The notes beneath the pieces were generated by a model. That model worked only from the letters and a program-made list of their open reading frames with translations. It had not been told where the DNA came from and did not search any database. Positions 18,980 through 28,440 of a DNA stretch of 59,821 nucleotides are shown one piece after another. Position 1 is the first letter of the stretch; each line of letters begins with the position of its first letter. Source of the DNA: Rhodoluna sp. (GTDB taxonomy: Bacteria; Actinomycetota; Actinomycetes; Actinomycetales; Microbacteriaceae); assembly GCA_030832605.1 (NCBI GenBank), contig JAURIU010000003.1, forward strand, positions 1 through 59,821, read 5' to 3'. The position numbers and the translations under genes were made by a program.

Positions 18980-20257
18980 CTATTTCGCTAGTTTCGAGTC
19001 GCGCACGCTGAACGCACCGCGATAAATCGTGTGGATGACCGTACCTGGAAGTTCGATGCCTTCGAAGGGCTGATTGCTGCTCTTGCTGGCTCCCCCGCCA
19101 GAGATGACCCGCGTTGCGGCCGGGTTGATCAGAGTGATGTTGGCTACATTCCCAACTGCAAGGAGCTGCCCCTGGTCGGCGAGCTTTGAGATAGCCGCTG
19201 GGTTCAGAGACATAACTTCGCTGAATCGCTGCCAGTTGCTCTCGCCGCTATCAATCAGCACCAACTGTGCGATAGATGCCGCAGTTTCTAGGCCCAGCAT
19301 TCCGAATGCGGCTGCCGCCCACTCGCATTCTTTCGCTTCAACCGGATGCGGTGCGTGATCAGTCGCGACAATGTCGATGGTTCCGTCAACCAGCGCCTCA
19401 CGAAGTGCCTTGACATCAGCATCCGTTCTAAGTGGCGGGTTCACCTTGTAGACGGGGTTATAGGTTCGAGCTAATTCGTCGGTCAGAAGCAGGTGGTGAG
19501 GGGTAACCTCGGCCGTAACTTTGATTCCGCGTCGCTTGGCCCAACGAATGATCTCAACAGAACCGGCAGTTGATAGGTGGCAGATATGCAACCGGCTACC
19601 GGTAGCTTCTGCAAGGAGTACATCTCTCGCGATGATTGACTCCTCGGCTACTGCTGGCCAACCAGCCAGTCCGAGTTCTGCAGAAACGTTCCCCTCGTGC
19701 ATTTGCGAATTCTCGGTCAGGCGCGGCTCTTGAGCGTGCTGGGCAATGACGCCGTCGAATGATTTCACATATGCCAACGCTCGGCGCATCAAAAGCGGGT
19801 CAGACACACATTTGCCGTCATCACTGAAAATGGTCACTTTTGCGCGCGAATTGGCCATCGCGCCAAGCTCGGCAAGTCGCTCGCCGCCTAGCCCAACCGT
19901 GACCGCTCCAATTGGCTGAACCTGAACTAGTCCGGCTTCATCACCAAGGGATTTGATTTGCTCGACTACGCCCGCTGTATCTGCGACAGGCATCGTGTTG
20001 GCCATAGCATGCACTGCGGTAAACCCACCCAGTGCCGCAGCCCTTGAGCCACTGAGAACAGTTTCTGACTGTTCAAAACCAGGTTCGCGCAGGTGCGTGT
20101 GCAGATCGATGAAGCCGGGTAGCGCGACCAAACCCTTAGCGTCGATGCTTTCGCCCATCACTTCGTTGCCGATGAACTTGATGACACCGGCGGCTACTCC
20201 GACGTTGGTTACAGAACCATCGGCCATTGTTGCGTTTACAAGAGTGAACTCACTCAT
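18980..20257 (-). CDS. pyrC: Dihydroorotase, class I
   Basis: Cyclises carbamoyl aspartate to dihydroorotate. The 425-residue amidohydrolase has the metal-binding [10 protein letters not shown] near residue 53, [12 protein letters not shown] near 230, [13 protein letters not shown] near 260 and IATDHAPH near 300, all intact. I choose the ATG at 20257 because AGGAGGCG lies just upstream and it overlaps the pyrB stop by 8 bases; the longer reading back to 20302 would sit inside pyrB. Class I dihydroorotases often associate with aspartate transcarbamoylase, which fits the coupled genes. Confidence 0.95.
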   Translation of the reverse strand: MSEFTLVNATMADGSVTNVGVAAGVIKFIGNEVMGESIDAKGLVALPGFIDLHTHLREPGFEQSETVLSGSRAAALGGFTAVHAMANTMPVADTAGVVEQIKSLGDEAGLVQVQPIGAVTVGLGGERLAELGAMANSRAKVTIFSDDGKCVSDPLLMRRALAYVKSFDGVIAQHAQEPRLTENSQMHEGNVSAELGLAGWPAVAEESIIARDVLLAEATGSRLHICHLSTAGSVEIIRWAKRRGIKVTAEVTPHHLLLTDELARTYNPVYKVNPPLRTDADVKALREALVDGTIDIVATDHAPHPVEAKECEWAAAAFGMLGLETAASIAQLVLIDSGESNWQRFSEVMSLNPAAISKLADQGQLLAVGNVANITLINPAATRVISGGGASKSSNQPFEGIELPGTVIHTIYRGAFSVRDSKLAK

Positions 20258-21197
20258 TTTCGCCTCCTGAAAGTAGGTGGTAAAGCACGGCCATGCGTAC
20301 ACTTACCCCGTTGGCAACCTGCTTGAGTACCAGCGAGTTTTTCGAATCTGCAGCGGCAGCATCGATTTCGAGTCCGCGGTTCATTGGGCCCGGGTGCATG
20401 ACAAACGTTTCTGATCCAAGAAGTGCCAGGCGGTCGGCGTTCAAGCCCCAAATACGTGCATACTCTCTCTCGCTTGGAAAGAAACCCGCCGTCATTCGCT
20501 CTAGTTGAACGCGCAACATCATGACAGCATCCAGTTTGAATGTCGAAATAGCCTCGTCCAGCGAGTAAGAAAAACCATCGGCCCGCTTGACTAGCGCGTT
20601 AGGTAAAAGCGTGGGCGGTCCGACTAGATAAACCTTTGCACCAAGCTGCTTGAGCAGAACTAGGTTGCTTCTTGCAACGCGGCTGTGGGCAATGTCTCCT
20701 ACGATGGCAACAGACACTCCGTCGAGACCCTTGCCGCGTGCATCCGTGTGAATAGCGCTGCGCAGTGTGAATGCATCAAGAAGAGCTTGGGTCGGATGCT
20801 CGTGGGTGCCGTCACCCGCGTTGATTACCGAGCCCTTGACCCAGCCACTGTTAGCAAGCATGTGGGCTGCGCCGGATGCGTGGTGTCTGATTACTACGGC
20901 ATCTGCCCCGATTGCTTCGAGGGTCTGTGCGGTGTCTTTGAGACTCTCACCCTTGCTCACACTCGAACCCTTGGCGGCAAAGTTGATTACGTCTGCAGAT
21001 AGGCGCTTGGCGGCAACCTCAAAGCTAATTCTTGTTCTGGTCGAGTCTTCGAAGAATAGATTCACGACAGTTTTGCCGCGCAGAGTAGGCAGCTTTTTAA
21101 TATCTCGGTCGTTCACTTCAGACATCTCAAGTGAGGTGTCGAGAATGGCGATTGCGGCTTCGCGAGTTAGGTCGGCAACACTTACTAAATGCTTCAC
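20250..21197 (-). CDS. pyrB: Aspartate carbamoyltransferase catalytic subunit
   Basis: Condenses carbamoyl phosphate with aspartate, the committed pyrimidine step. The 315-residue protein shows [13 protein letters not shown] near residues 48-60 (carbamoyl phosphate site), [10 protein letters not shown] near 135 and MHPGPMNRG near 270. No regulatory subunit pyrI is adjacent, as usual in actinobacteria. The GTG start at 21197 overlaps the pyrR stop (GTGA) and its stop overlaps pyrC, so pyrR, pyrB and pyrC form a tightly coupled unit. Confidence 0.97.
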   Translation of the reverse strand: MKHLVSVADLTREAAIAILDTSLEMSEVNDRDIKKLPTLRGKTVVNLFFEDSTRTRISFEVAAKRLSADVINFAAKGSSVSKGESLKDTAQTLEAIGADAVVIRHHASGAAHMLANSGWVKGSVINAGDGTHEHPTQALLDAFTLRSAIHTDARGKGLDGVSVAIVGDIAHSRVARSNLVLLKQLGAKVYLVGPPTLLPNALVKRADGFSYSLDEAISTFKLDAVMMLRVQLERMTAGFFPSEREYARIWGLNADRLALLGSETFVMHPGPMNRGLEIDAAAADSKNSLVLKQVANGVSVRMAVLYHLLSGGENE

Positions 21198-21730
21198 GCC
21201 TCAATCACCACTTCGTTCTCTGTATCTGACTCGGTTAGTAGCACTCTTATGCGCTCATCACGTGATGTGGGCAAATTCTTGCCGACGAAATCGGCTCGGA
21301 TAGGGAGCTCACGGTGCCCCCGGTCAATCAAAACCGCGAGTCTGACGGCACTCGGTCGGCCATAGTCGCCTAGTGCGTCTAGGGCAGCCCGGATGGTGCG
21401 GCCACTAAAGAGAACATCGTCGACCAAAACCACGACTTTTCCGTCGAGGCCTCCAGCAGGAATGACCGTTTTTGCAGGGTTTCTGGTTGGCTTTGACGCT
21501 AGATCATCTCGGTGCATCGTGATGTCTAGCGTGCCGAGAACCGCATCGGTGTCTATGGACTCAAACTTCGCGATTGTATCGACGATGCGCTTTGCCAAGA
21601 TGGCTCCGCGAGTGGGTATGCCAAGAATCACTAAATCTTGACTACCTTGATTTGACTCGAGTATCTCGTGAGAAATACGAGTAACAGCGCGATCGATGTC
21701 GCTGCTGGTAAGAACGGTGCGCGATTGCAC
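21194..21730 (-). CDS. pyrR: PyrR regulatory protein / uracil phosphoribosyltransferase
   Basis: UMP- and UTP-sensing RNA-binding protein that represses the pyr operon; relatives also have uracil phosphoribosyltransferase activity. The 178-residue type I phosphoribosyltransferase fold has the PRPP motif [18 protein letters not shown] near residues 100-117 and the [10 protein letters not shown] segment near 68-77 used in RNA and nucleotide binding. The GTG start at 21730 is preceded by AAGGAGG, which lies in the base of the PyrR-recognition hairpin (21738-21771). Autoregulation is therefore probably at translation initiation of pyrR itself, with pyrB and pyrC coupled behind it. Confidence 0.96.
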   Translation of the reverse strand: MQSRTVLTSSDIDRAVTRISHEILESNQGSQDLVILGIPTRGAILAKRIVDTIAKFESIDTDAVLGTLDITMHRDDLASKPTRNPAKTVIPAGGLDGKVVVLVDDVLFSGRTIRAALDALGDYGRPSAVRLAVLIDRGHRELPIRADFVGKNLPTSRDERIRVLLTESDTENEVVIEA

Positions 21731-21737
21731 TCGAACC

Positions 21738-21771
21738 TCCTTCTGCGCCTCACAGGACGCCCTTTAAAGGA
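21738..21771 (-). promoter_or_regulatory. PyrR-binding leader hairpin sequestering the pyrR Shine-Dalgarno
   Basis: On the minus strand the pyrR leader folds as an outer stem TCCTT (21771-21767) with AAGGA (21742-21738) and an inner hairpin GCGTCCTGTGAGGCGC (21760-21745): GCG-CGC and CCT-AGG pairs, one bulged T and a GTG loop. The TCCTGTGAGG core matches the known PyrR recognition pattern TCCxGxGAGG. The 3' arm of the outer stem is part of the Shine-Dalgarno AAGGAGG seven bases before the GTG. PyrR-UMP binding would stabilise the fold and hide the ribosome site. I see no terminator, so translational repression fits better than attenuation. The mechanism is inference. Confidence 0.82.
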
Positions 21772-21803
21772 TTTGTTGTTGCCACTCTAGCAGAGTGAAG
21801 AGC

Positions 21804-22223
21804 CTATAGCGCTGACTTTGTGCTGGCGATTTTTTGAAGGAGGCCGTTGATAAACCCAGGAGAATCGTCGGTTGAGTATTCCTTGGCTAATTCGACAGCT
21901 TCATTAACGGCGACTCCGTCTGGAATCTCTTCATTGAAGACAATCTCCCACGTAGCAACGCGCATAATTGCTCGATCCACCGCCGGCATGCGGTCGATAG
22001 ACCAGCCCTGTGAATAGGCCTCTAAGTAGGCATCCACTTCGTCGCGGTGCGAATCGAAGCCGGCGACAATCGCGGATGCATACCCGAAAATCTCGTCTTG
22101 ATTTTGACGATCGGAGTTGGCCTCTTTGGCTTCAGACAGCGTCGTTAGTGGGCTAATCCCCCGCAAATCGGCTGCGAAAAGAGCGTCGACCGCTCGTTTT
22201 CTAGATTTTGTGCGTGAGCTCAA
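21804..22223 (-). CDS. nusB: Transcription antitermination factor NusB
   Basis: Partner of NusE (S10) in rRNA antitermination complexes. The 139-residue helical protein shows the NusB fold: an N-terminal RNA-binding start SSRTKSRKRAVDALFAADLRG, WSIDRMPAVDRAIMRVATWE near residues 73-92 and PDGVAVNEAVELAKEYS near 100-116. The TTG start at 22223 lies one base after the efp stop. The efp-nusB pair ahead of the pyr operon is standard actinobacterial gene order. Confidence 0.95.
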   Translation of the reverse strand: MSSRTKSRKRAVDALFAADLRGISPLTTLSEAKEANSDRQNQDEIFGYASAIVAGFDSHRDEVDAYLEAYSQGWSIDRMPAVDRAIMRVATWEIVFNEEIPDGVAVNEAVELAKEYSTDDSPGFINGLLQKIASTKSAL

Positions 22224-22224
22224 C

Positions 22225-22788
22225 TTAGTCGTTCACGCGGCCCAAGTAGTCTCCGGTTCTGGTGTCGATGCGCACCTTGGTTCCGTTTTCAAGAAAGAGT
22301 GGAACCTGAATTTGGAGTCCGGTTTCTACGGTGGCCGGTTTGGTGCCTCCCGATGAGCGGTCACCCTGAAGGCCGGGCTCGGTGTAAGTGACCTCTAGCA
22401 CAACCGAAGCTGGGAGCTCGACGTAAATCGGGTTGCCCTCATGCATTGCGACAACCGCATCCTGGTTCTCTAGCATGTAGTTGACAGCGTCGCCAACAGT
22501 CTCTTCACCAAGGCTCACCTGGTCGTAAGTGTTCTTGTCCATAAAAATGTAGCCAGAACCATCGTTGTATAGGTAAGTCATGTCACGCTTGTCGACGTTC
22601 GCGGTTTCGACCTTGACACCAGCGTTGAAAGTTCTGTCAACAACCTTGCCGGTGAGGATGTTCTTTAGCTTGGTACGCACGAACGCGGCACCTTTACCCG
22701 GCTTGACGTGCTGGAACTCGACGACGGTCCAGAGTTGACCCTCGATGTTAAGTACGATTCCGTTTTTTAGATCGTTGGAAGTAGCCAC
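22225..22788 (-). CDS. efp: Translation elongation factor P
   Basis: Relieves ribosome stalling at polyproline stretches. The 187-residue, three-domain protein has the loop [14 protein letters not shown] near residues 28-40; its tip Lys32 is the residue that is modified in some bacteria, and no modification genes (epmA, earP) occur here. The C-terminal signature near residues 150-180 includes [22 protein letters not shown] start at 22788 follows GAGG. It is preceded by a 69-base gap holding a small hairpin, so it may have its own promoter. Confidence 0.96.
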   Translation of the reverse strand: MATSNDLKNGIVLNIEGQLWTVVEFQHVKPGKGAAFVRTKLKNILTGKVVDRTFNAGVKVETANVDKRDMTYLYNDGSGYIFMDKNTYDQVSLGEETVGDAVNYMLENQDAVVAMHEGNPIYVELPASVVLEVTYTEPGLQGDRSSGGTKPATVETGLQIQVPLFLENGTKVRIDTRTGDYLGRVND

Positions 22789-22807
22789 AGTTGCCTCACA
22801 AAATGTT

Positions 22808-22826
22808 TTGACCGCACTTCGGTCAA
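22808..22826 (-). terminator. Hairpin between aroQ and efp
   Basis: TTGACCG and CGGTCAA form a perfect 7-bp stem around a 5-base loop, 31 bases downstream of the aroQ stop and 19 bases before the efp start. On the minus strand it is followed only by AACATTTTG, so the U-tract is poor. It may be a weak terminator or processing site ending the aro genes; it is also inside any efp leader. Confidence 0.35.
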
Positions 22827-22857
22827 CCTTGTCGAGTTTACCGTAGAGCCTTCAGTT

Positions 22858-23286
22858 TCAGATGGCTTGAATGGCGAGTTTGTATGAGTCTGTGCCAAAA
22901 CCCGCGATGACACCCGTTGCGACTGCAGAAATCACACTCTTGTGCCTGAACTCTTCACGCGCGTGCGGATTGCTTATGTGCACCTCGATCAGCTTCAACC
23001 CGGCCTTGGTGACGAGTGATGCCGCATCGGCAAGGGCATACGAGTAATGAGTGAAAGCGGCGGGGTTGATGATGACAGGACGCTTTGCATCCACCGCCTC
23101 GTGCAGCCAGCCGATGAGTTCAGATTCGCTGTCGGTTTGACGAACATCCGCTTTGTGACCGTGCTTCTCTGCAAAAGCTAAAAGCTCGGATGCCAACTGT
23201 TCGTAATTCATTGAGCCGTAGATTTCGGGCTCGCGACTACCGAGACGCCCGAGGTTGGGACCGTTTAGAACGAGGATGCTTGCCAT
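22858..23286 (-). CDS. aroQ: 3-dehydroquinate dehydratase, type II
   Basis: Dehydrates 3-dehydroquinate, the third shikimate step. The 142-residue type II enzyme has LNGPNLGRLGSREPEIYG near residues 6-23 with catalytic Arg and Tyr, QTDSESELIGWLHEA near 50, INPAAFTHYSYALADA near 72-87 and EVHISNPHAREEFRHKS near 100-116 with the general-acid His. It lies 16 bases after aroB. Confidence 0.96.
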   Translation of the reverse strand: MASILVLNGPNLGRLGSREPEIYGSMNYEQLASELLAFAEKHGHKADVRQTDSESELIGWLHEAVDAKRPVIINPAAFTHYSYALADAASLVTKAGLKLIEVHISNPHAREEFRHKSVISAVATGVIAGFGTDSYKLAIQAI

Positions 23287-23302
23287 GGCTATAGATTACC
23301 GC

Positions 23303-24382
23303 TTAGTTGCAAATCTCTTGATAGGCAGCGAATAGTAGCTCTGGAGCTGGCGCTGTCATGATGTTCGGCTTCGCTACCCCGTCGAGAACAACGAATCGAA
23401 GGTTGCCCGCTCTGCTCTTCTTATCGCGCTGCATGGTCGCCAGCAGAGCGTTCCACTTAGGAGCTTCATAGGTGGTTGGTAGACCGAGGCTTTGTAAAAT
23501 CTTGCGTTGTCTTTCGACCACGTCATCGCCCAATCGCCCGGCCAGTCTCGATAGCTCGGCAACAAACATCATTCCAACCGAAATTGCGGCGCCGTGGCGC
23601 CACTGGTAGCGCTCCGCGAGTTCGATGGCGTGCCCTAGTGTGTGGCCATAATTCAGAATTTCGCGCAGTCCAGCCTCTTTGAAATCTTCGCCAACCACTC
23701 GAGCCTTGATGGCGATGCATCGACGAACAATTTCACCGAAAGTTGAGCTATTCACATCGGTTGCGGCCTCTAAATCTGTTTCGAGCAGCTCAAGGATTCG
23801 TTCATCGGCAATGAAGCCGTATTTCACAACTTCGCCGAAGCCCGCTAGAAGCTCGTTGCGCGGTAGCGTTGCCAGGGTGTCTAGGTCGCAGATCACCAGA
23901 GTTGGGGCGTAAAAACTGCCGACCAGATTCTTTCCCTCGGTGGTATTGATGCCTGTTTTGCCGCCGATGGCCGCATCCACCATTCCTAGCAAGGTCGTTG
24001 GAACCTGAATCAATGCAACACCTCTGAGCCAGGTTGCGGCGACGAATCCGGCGAGGTCGGTTACCGCTCCCCCACCAAAGCCGATCACAAGGTCGCTTCG
24101 CGTGAAATCTGATTGACCCAGCAGGCCCCAGCACCACGACGCAACCTCGATGCGCTTGGCATCCTCACCGTCTGGAACAGCGGCTTGATAAACCTCAAAC
24201 CCCTTTGCACGAAGCGCTTCGGCCAGTGCATCCGCCGCTACTTGAAGCGCAGTCTGATGAACGAGCAAAATCTTGGCCACCTGAGTTGGCACGCCCGACA
24301 CAACGTCGTCGAGCATTGCTCGACCGATTAAAACGTCGTAGCCTGGCTCTCCTGAAACCCTAACGGTGTCATGCGCTTGCAT
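23303..24382 (-). CDS. aroB: 3-dehydroquinate synthase
   Basis: Converts DAHP to 3-dehydroquinate using NAD and a metal ion, the second shikimate step. The 359-residue protein shows the NAD and substrate motifs GFGGGAVTDLAGFVAATWLRG near residues 100-120 and VPTTLLGMVDAAIGGKTGIN near 127-146, and metal-ligand regions ILNYGHTLGHAIE near 240 and WRHGAAISVGM near 258. It overlaps the end of aroK by 14 bases, so the two are coupled. Confidence 0.96.
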   Translation of the reverse strand: MQAHDTVRVSGEPGYDVLIGRAMLDDVVSGVPTQVAKILLVHQTALQVAADALAEALRAKGFEVYQAAVPDGEDAKRIEVASWCWGLLGQSDFTRSDLVIGFGGGAVTDLAGFVAATWLRGVALIQVPTTLLGMVDAAIGGKTGINTTEGKNLVGSFYAPTLVICDLDTLATLPRNELLAGFGEVVKYGFIADERILELLETDLEAATDVNSSTFGEIVRRCIAIKARVVGEDFKEAGLREILNYGHTLGHAIELAERYQWRHGAAISVGMMFVAELSRLAGRLGDDVVERQRKILQSLGLPTTYEAPKWNALLATMQRDKKSRAGNLRFVVLDGVAKPNIMTAPAPELLFAAYQEICN

Positions 24383-24878
24383 TTTGTTTATTCAAACCTT
24401 CCAAAATTGCGTCAATCGTTTGCAAAAGACTCGAATTTGAGGTGTCAACCGTTAGGTCTGCAACCTGCTCATAAAGAGGTTTTCTGCTGTTGTAAATGTG
24501 TCGCCAATCCGAGATGCCATTCTTGATTAGCGGTCGGTTACCGCCCCTTAGGCGACTAGCTATGTGCTTACCATCTGTGCTCAGGTATACGACCGTCGCG
24601 AGGGACAAAGCTTCACGCGATTTCTCGTGTAGCACCGCCCCACCACCCGTTGAAATGACAGCCGGCTCGTTCAGGAGTGACACCAAAACGTCTGATTCGA
24701 TCTCACGAAATGCCGGTTCGCCGCGATCGGCAAAAATCGCACCAATGTCGCCGTGGTTCTTAGTGATGACTGCGTCGGTGTCAACAAAGGGAAGGTCGAG
24801 TCGCTTAGCTAACTTCTTGCCCACGGTGGTCTTACCGACACCCATGGGTCCGACCAGCACAACTGGTTTGTTAGTCAT
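24369..24878 (-). CDS. aroK: Shikimate kinase
   Basis: Phosphorylates shikimate with ATP. The 169-residue P-loop protein has GPMGVGKTT at residues 10-18, the substrate-binding DTDAVI near 37, the lid-side STGGGAVL near 76 and RGGNRPL near 112. It overlaps aroC by 8 bases at its start and aroB by 14 at its end, making aroC-aroK-aroB one translational chain. Confidence 0.96.
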   Translation of the reverse strand: MTNKPVVLVGPMGVGKTTVGKKLAKRLDLPFVDTDAVITKNHGDIGAIFADRGEPAFREIESDVLVSLLNEPAVISTGGGAVLHEKSREALSLATVVYLSTDGKHIASRLRGGNRPLIKNGISDWRHIYNSRKPLYEQVADLTVDTSNSSLLQTIDAILEGLNKQNASA

Positions 24879-26073
24879 TGGCGTTGGTGCTTCGCAGCAC
24901 TTCAGGAATCGACGCTATGTAACTTTCGAGATTGCGCTTGGTTTCAGTAAGTGAATCGCCGCCAAACTTCTCAAGCACGGCGTTAGCCAGAACTAGCGCG
25001 ACCATAGCCTCTGCAACGATTCCAGCGGCTGGTACTGCACAAACATCGGATCGCTGGTGGTGCGCCTTTGCGTCTTCGCCCGTGCTCACATCTATTGTTG
25101 CTAGGGCTTTGGGCACTGTTGAGATTGGCTTCATTGCCGCTCGCACCCGAAGAATCTCACCGTTTGACATGCCACCTTCGATTCCCCCGGCGCGATCTGT
25201 GGCACGGTGCACGACACCGTTTTCATCTCGGATGATTTCATCGTGGGCTACGGAACCGCGACGCCTTGTGGTCTCAAAGCCATCACCGACCTCAACGCCC
25301 TTAATCGCCTGGATGCCCATAAGTGCTCCAGCTAACTGCGAGTCGAGACGTCGGTCCCAGTGAACGAAAGAACCAAGTCCCGGTGGTAAACCGTAAACGA
25401 GAGTTTCAACGACACCACCGAGGGTGTCACCATCTTTGTGGCATTGCTCAATCTCGGCAACCATGCTTTCGCCGGCTTCGGAATGAAAGGCTCTGACCGG
25501 GTTTTCGTCAATCCAATCAACGTCGTCTGGAGTTGGGAAAGAATAAAGAACGGGCACGGATGCGGTTCCGATGGCAACCGTGTGAGTGACCAAGCGAATG
25601 CCAAGCTCAGACAGGAATGATGCTGCCACGGAACCTAGAGCAACTCGGGCCGCGGTCTCTCTGGCACTTGCCCGTTCTAGGATCGGTCGGGAATCTAGAA
25701 ACCCGTACTTCTGCATTCCTGTGAAATCTGCGTGACCTGGTCGCGGGCGGGTGAGAGCCTCGGCTCGCGCGCCCGTCAAGAGAGCCTCATCGACCGGATC
25801 GGCAGACATGATCTGCTCCCACTTTGGCCATTCGGTGTTGGCGATTGTTATTGCAACCGGGCCCCCCATTGTGCTGCCGTGGCGAACGCCGCCGCTCAGG
25901 CTCACTTCGTCTTTTTCAAACTTCATACGCGCCCCGCGACCGAAACCAAGTCGTCTGCGCGCTAACGCAACCTGAACGGCATCTGTAGTAACCGGCACAC
26001 CAGCCGGAAGCCCCTCGAGAACTGCGACAAGTTCTGGGCCATGAGATTCACCTGCGGTGAGCCAACGTAACAT
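24871..26073 (-). CDS. aroC: Chorismate synthase
   Basis: FMN-dependent enzyme that makes chorismate, the branch point for TrpE at the other end of this window. The 400-residue protein is full length, with [19 protein letters not shown] near residues 5-23, [14 protein letters not shown] near 110-123, [14 protein letters not shown] near 135 and [14 protein letters not shown] near 295. The ATG at 26073 is 50 bases from the aroE stop, where a small hairpin lies; otherwise the aro genes are contiguous. Confidence 0.97.
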   Translation of the reverse strand: MLRWLTAGESHGPELVAVLEGLPAGVPVTTDAVQVALARRRLGFGRGARMKFEKDEVSLSGGVRHGSTMGGPVAITIANTEWPKWEQIMSADPVDEALLTGARAEALTRPRPGHADFTGMQKYGFLDSRPILERASARETAARVALGSVAASFLSELGIRLVTHTVAIGTASVPVLYSFPTPDDVDWIDENPVRAFHSEAGESMVAEIEQCHKDGDTLGGVVETLVYGLPPGLGSFVHWDRRLDSQLAGALMGIQAIKGVEVGDGFETTRRRGSVAHDEIIRDENGVVHRATDRAGGIEGGMSNGEILRVRAAMKPISTVPKALATIDVSTGEDAKAHHQRSDVCAVPAAGIVAEAMVALVLANAVLEKFGGDSLTETKRNLESYIASIPEVLRSTNAND

Positions 26074-26099
26074 GTGGCAATTCTCTCATGGAACGACCC

Positions 26100-26123
26100 A
26101 GTTACGTCTGTTAGCGGGTAACT
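26100..26123 (-). terminator. Short hairpin immediately after aroE
   Basis: AGTTAC and GTAACT form a 6-bp stem with a 12-base loop directly at the aroE stop codon. There is no run of T after it on the minus strand, so it is at best a weak terminator or an RNA-processing or stabilising hairpin between aroE and aroC. Confidence 0.25.
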
Positions 26124-26966
26124 CTACAAGATTGCTGCAAACATGGCGCTTGCAACTTCTTCTTCAGTGACCTTGCGATCACCCTCGCTGAAAGCGCCAA
26201 ATAGTCGCAATTGTTCAACTGCCTGATATACAAGCATGGTGCGTCCATCCACCCGATTTTCTAATGGCCACTGCGAGGCAGGCGAATCCTCACCGCCATC
26301 GTAGGTGACATCGAACACGAATGACTTCGAAAAGGACAGGTCAACTTCTACGGTCTTTGAAACCGTTGAAGGCAAAGTGTTGACGGTCAAATCTGCTCCA
26401 CCAAAGTCTGCCGCGGCTTCCATCGGTAGCCACTCGAACTTAACTGCAGCATTTGTTTGTTCAACCAAGCTAGCAATCAACCGAGAAGGTTCAGACCGGC
26501 GTGAAAACACCGTTATCGATTCAAGTTCGCTAAAAACCTGCAGTGCCGCGAGTGACAAAGTGCGGGCGGTGGCTCCAGACCCCAAAATCGCGACAGACGT
26601 GATGGAAGTGGGTAGAACTTCCAGCGCCTTCTTTGCGCCCACGAGGTCAGTGTTGGCAACGATGATCCGACCGTCATCATGACGAACGAGGGTGTTGGCG
26701 CATCCGAGTAGAACCGCTGCTTCGTCAAGCTGCCATCCGCGCTCATGCGCGATTCTGACCAATTCATCTTTTAGAGGCATCGTCAAACTGAAACCGGTAT
26801 AAGCAGAAATCTCTTCTGAAAGAAATTTCGAAAGTTGTTGTTCGTTCACCCTTATGCGTGAGTACTGCCAATGCAGGCCAAGCACCTCGTAAGCCACCTG
26901 GTGGATCGTTGGGCTCAGAGAATGATCAACCGGGTCTCCGAGTATTGCGAATTTCTTTACTTCCAA
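26124..26966 (-). CDS. aroE: Shikimate dehydrogenase
   Basis: NADPH-dependent reduction of 3-dehydroshikimate to shikimate. The 280-residue protein has the substrate motif PVDHSLSPTIHQVAYEVLG near residues 12-30, the catalytic Lys in GFSLTMPLKDEL near 58-69 and the dinucleotide loop GSGATARTLSLA near 128-139. The motif before the Lys is SLTMP rather than NVTIP, a variant seen in other actinobacteria. The TTG start at 26966 overlaps the mltG stop by 10 bases and is preceded by GGGAGAA. Confidence 0.93.
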   Translation of the reverse strand: MEVKKFAILGDPVDHSLSPTIHQVAYEVLGLHWQYSRIRVNEQQLSKFLSEEISAYTGFSLTMPLKDELVRIAHERGWQLDEAAVLLGCANTLVRHDDGRIIVANTDLVGAKKALEVLPTSITSVAILGSGATARTLSLAALQVFSELESITVFSRRSEPSRLIASLVEQTNAAVKFEWLPMEAAADFGGADLTVNTLPSTVSKTVEVDLSFSKSFVFDVTYDGGEDSPASQWPLENRVDGRTMLVYQAVEQLRLFGAFSEGDRKVTEEEVASAMFAAIL

Positions 26967-27997
26967 TCTGGGTTCTCCCTAAGCCAGGCACGTAGTTTCG
27001 CCACCGAGCGATTGTGACCAGCGTAGCTCTCGTTGAACTCCGTCTCACCAGTCTTGAGATTTACGGTGCAGAAGTAGAGCCAAGGACCATCATCTGGATT
27101 TAGTGCGGCGTCGATGGCAGAACTGCCGGGTGAGGCAATTGGGCCAATCGGAAGCCCAGGGTATTTGTAAGTGTTCCAGGGGTTTGGGTCGGCCCGCTCT
27201 TCGTCCGTGGTCAAGAACGAGTTCCCGTCAAAGGCGTACGATACTGTGGCGTCGCTCTGAAGGGGCATGCCAATTTCGATTCGATTCAGGAATGTTCTCG
27301 ACATTTTTTTCAAATCAGAGGTCGTTTGACCTTCACGCTGAATGACAGAGGCAAGGGTAAGGGTTTCATGGATGCGCAACGCTGGGACGCCCAGGGAATC
27401 GAGTTCTTGCTGCATTCTCTGCCACATTGCCTTAAGCATGGTCAAGGCAGTATCACTCGACGAGAAGCTGTAGGTGGCCGGGAACAGGTAACCATCAAGA
27501 TTCACTGCTTCTTTGGGCAGGTCGAGGTCTGATGGGCGAATGCTCTCAAAGTCAGAGAGCGGTACGTCGAACTTCTCGCTGAGAACTTTGAATATTTGGG
27601 ATGCGCGGTAACCCTCTTTGATCAACGCTCGTTTCTCGACGCGATTGGCGCTATCACGCAACGCGTCAACTGCCAACTTTGCGTTCATACCCTTTTTTAG
27701 GCTGTAATCGCCCGGAAAAAAGAGACCATCCGTTGCCAAAAGAGCTCGATATGTCGGAGCAAAGCTGGCAGTAACACCAGAGCTTACGAGGGACTGAGCA
27801 ATTTCCTCACCAGATTCACCCGGTAGTACTGTCACTACTACTTCGCCGGAGCCGGAGCCAGCAAAATCCGCGCCAGTAGTAATCTCGTACCAGGACCGAA
27901 TTGAATCTCTGGCAAAGAGTCCGCCTACGCCTAGTGCGAGCAGAATGATTGCGATAAGAGCAATTCGGCGCCTAAGAAAGACTTTCGTTGATGGCAT
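26957..27997 (-). CDS. mltG: Endolytic murein transglycosylase MltG
   Basis: Membrane-anchored lytic transglycosylase that cuts nascent glycan strands and helps set their length. The 346-residue protein has a basic N-terminus and a single transmembrane helix near residues 11-29. A LysM-like region follows, then the YceG catalytic domain with LDGYLFPATYSF near 168-179, the catalytic Glu near 222 in ASVIQREGQ, and NTYKYPGLPIGPIASPG near 285. It acts on the outer face of the membrane. It overlaps ruvX by 26 bases, an unusually long overlap, and leads into aroE. Confidence 0.94.
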   Translation of the reverse strand: MPSTKVFLRRRIALIAIILLALGVGGLFARDSIRSWYEITTGADFAGSGSGEVVVTVLPGESGEEIAQSLVSSGVTASFAPTYRALLATDGLFFPGDYSLKKGMNAKLAVDALRDSANRVEKRALIKEGYRASQIFKVLSEKFDVPLSDFESIRPSDLDLPKEAVNLDGYLFPATYSFSSSDTALTMLKAMWQRMQQELDSLGVPALRIHETLTLASVIQREGQTTSDLKKMSRTFLNRIEIGMPLQSDATVSYAFDGNSFLTTDEERADPNPWNTYKYPGLPIGPIASPGSSAIDAALNPDDGPWLYFCTVNLKTGETEFNESYAGHNRSVAKLRAWLRENPDWK

Positions 27998-28436
27998 CTA
28001 CCGTCTTCCCTGCCTCTCTGCCCGCCTTGAGAACATCCAGAGCTCTCTCGAGAATCTCTACAGCGCTTGCTGAATCGATAACCGCCCGAGAGTTCTTGGT
28101 ATTTCTTCCGGCTTCGTGAAGATTAGCCTGGGCCATTTTTGTGCTCAAGCGTTCGTCGACTAGCCGAACTCGCGTCGTCGTAATGGTCTCGACATCCTCG
28201 GCGAAGTAGAGCGCATCAAAGGTTGACTGGGTGAACTTCGCCTCGAGAGAAATAGGAAGCCCGACATAAATCGCAACAGGTTCATAGTCGACTAAAAGAC
28301 TCTTGACACGCTCTAACTCGTCACCAGTTCTGTCGATGCGCTCAAGCGGTGTGGCCAAGATTCCGTCGGGGTCGCAGATGGCAACTCCAATGCGGGCGCT
28401 GCCAACATCAAAGGCAATCCTGCGCCCACGCTGCAT
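27972..28436 (-). CDS. ruvX: RuvX/YqgF-family nuclease (pre-16S rRNA processing)
   Basis: RNase H-fold protein implicated in 16S rRNA 5'-end maturation, formerly called a putative Holliday junction resolvase. The 154-residue protein has the first catalytic Asp in AFDVGSARIGVAICDPDG near residues 8-25, IYVGLPISLE near 57 and VRLVDERLSTKMAQ near 94-107 with further conserved acidic residues. The C-terminus runs into the mltG start by 26 bases. It lies 4 bases after alaS, the standard alaS-ruvX-mltG-aroE order of actinobacteria. Confidence 0.93.
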   Translation of the reverse strand: MQRGRRIAFDVGSARIGVAICDPDGILATPLERIDRTGDELERVKSLLVDYEPVAIYVGLPISLEAKFTQSTFDALYFAEDVETITTTRVRLVDERLSTKMAQANLHEAGRNTKNSRAVIDSASAVEILERALDVLKAGREAGKTVDAINESLS

Positions 28437-28440
28437 GAGG

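Noticed and set aside
21783-21797. CACTCT-AGC-AGAGTG hairpin upstream of the PyrR site as a terminator for nusB
   Set aside because: Six pairs with a 3-base loop and no T-run; it may simply overlap a promoter.
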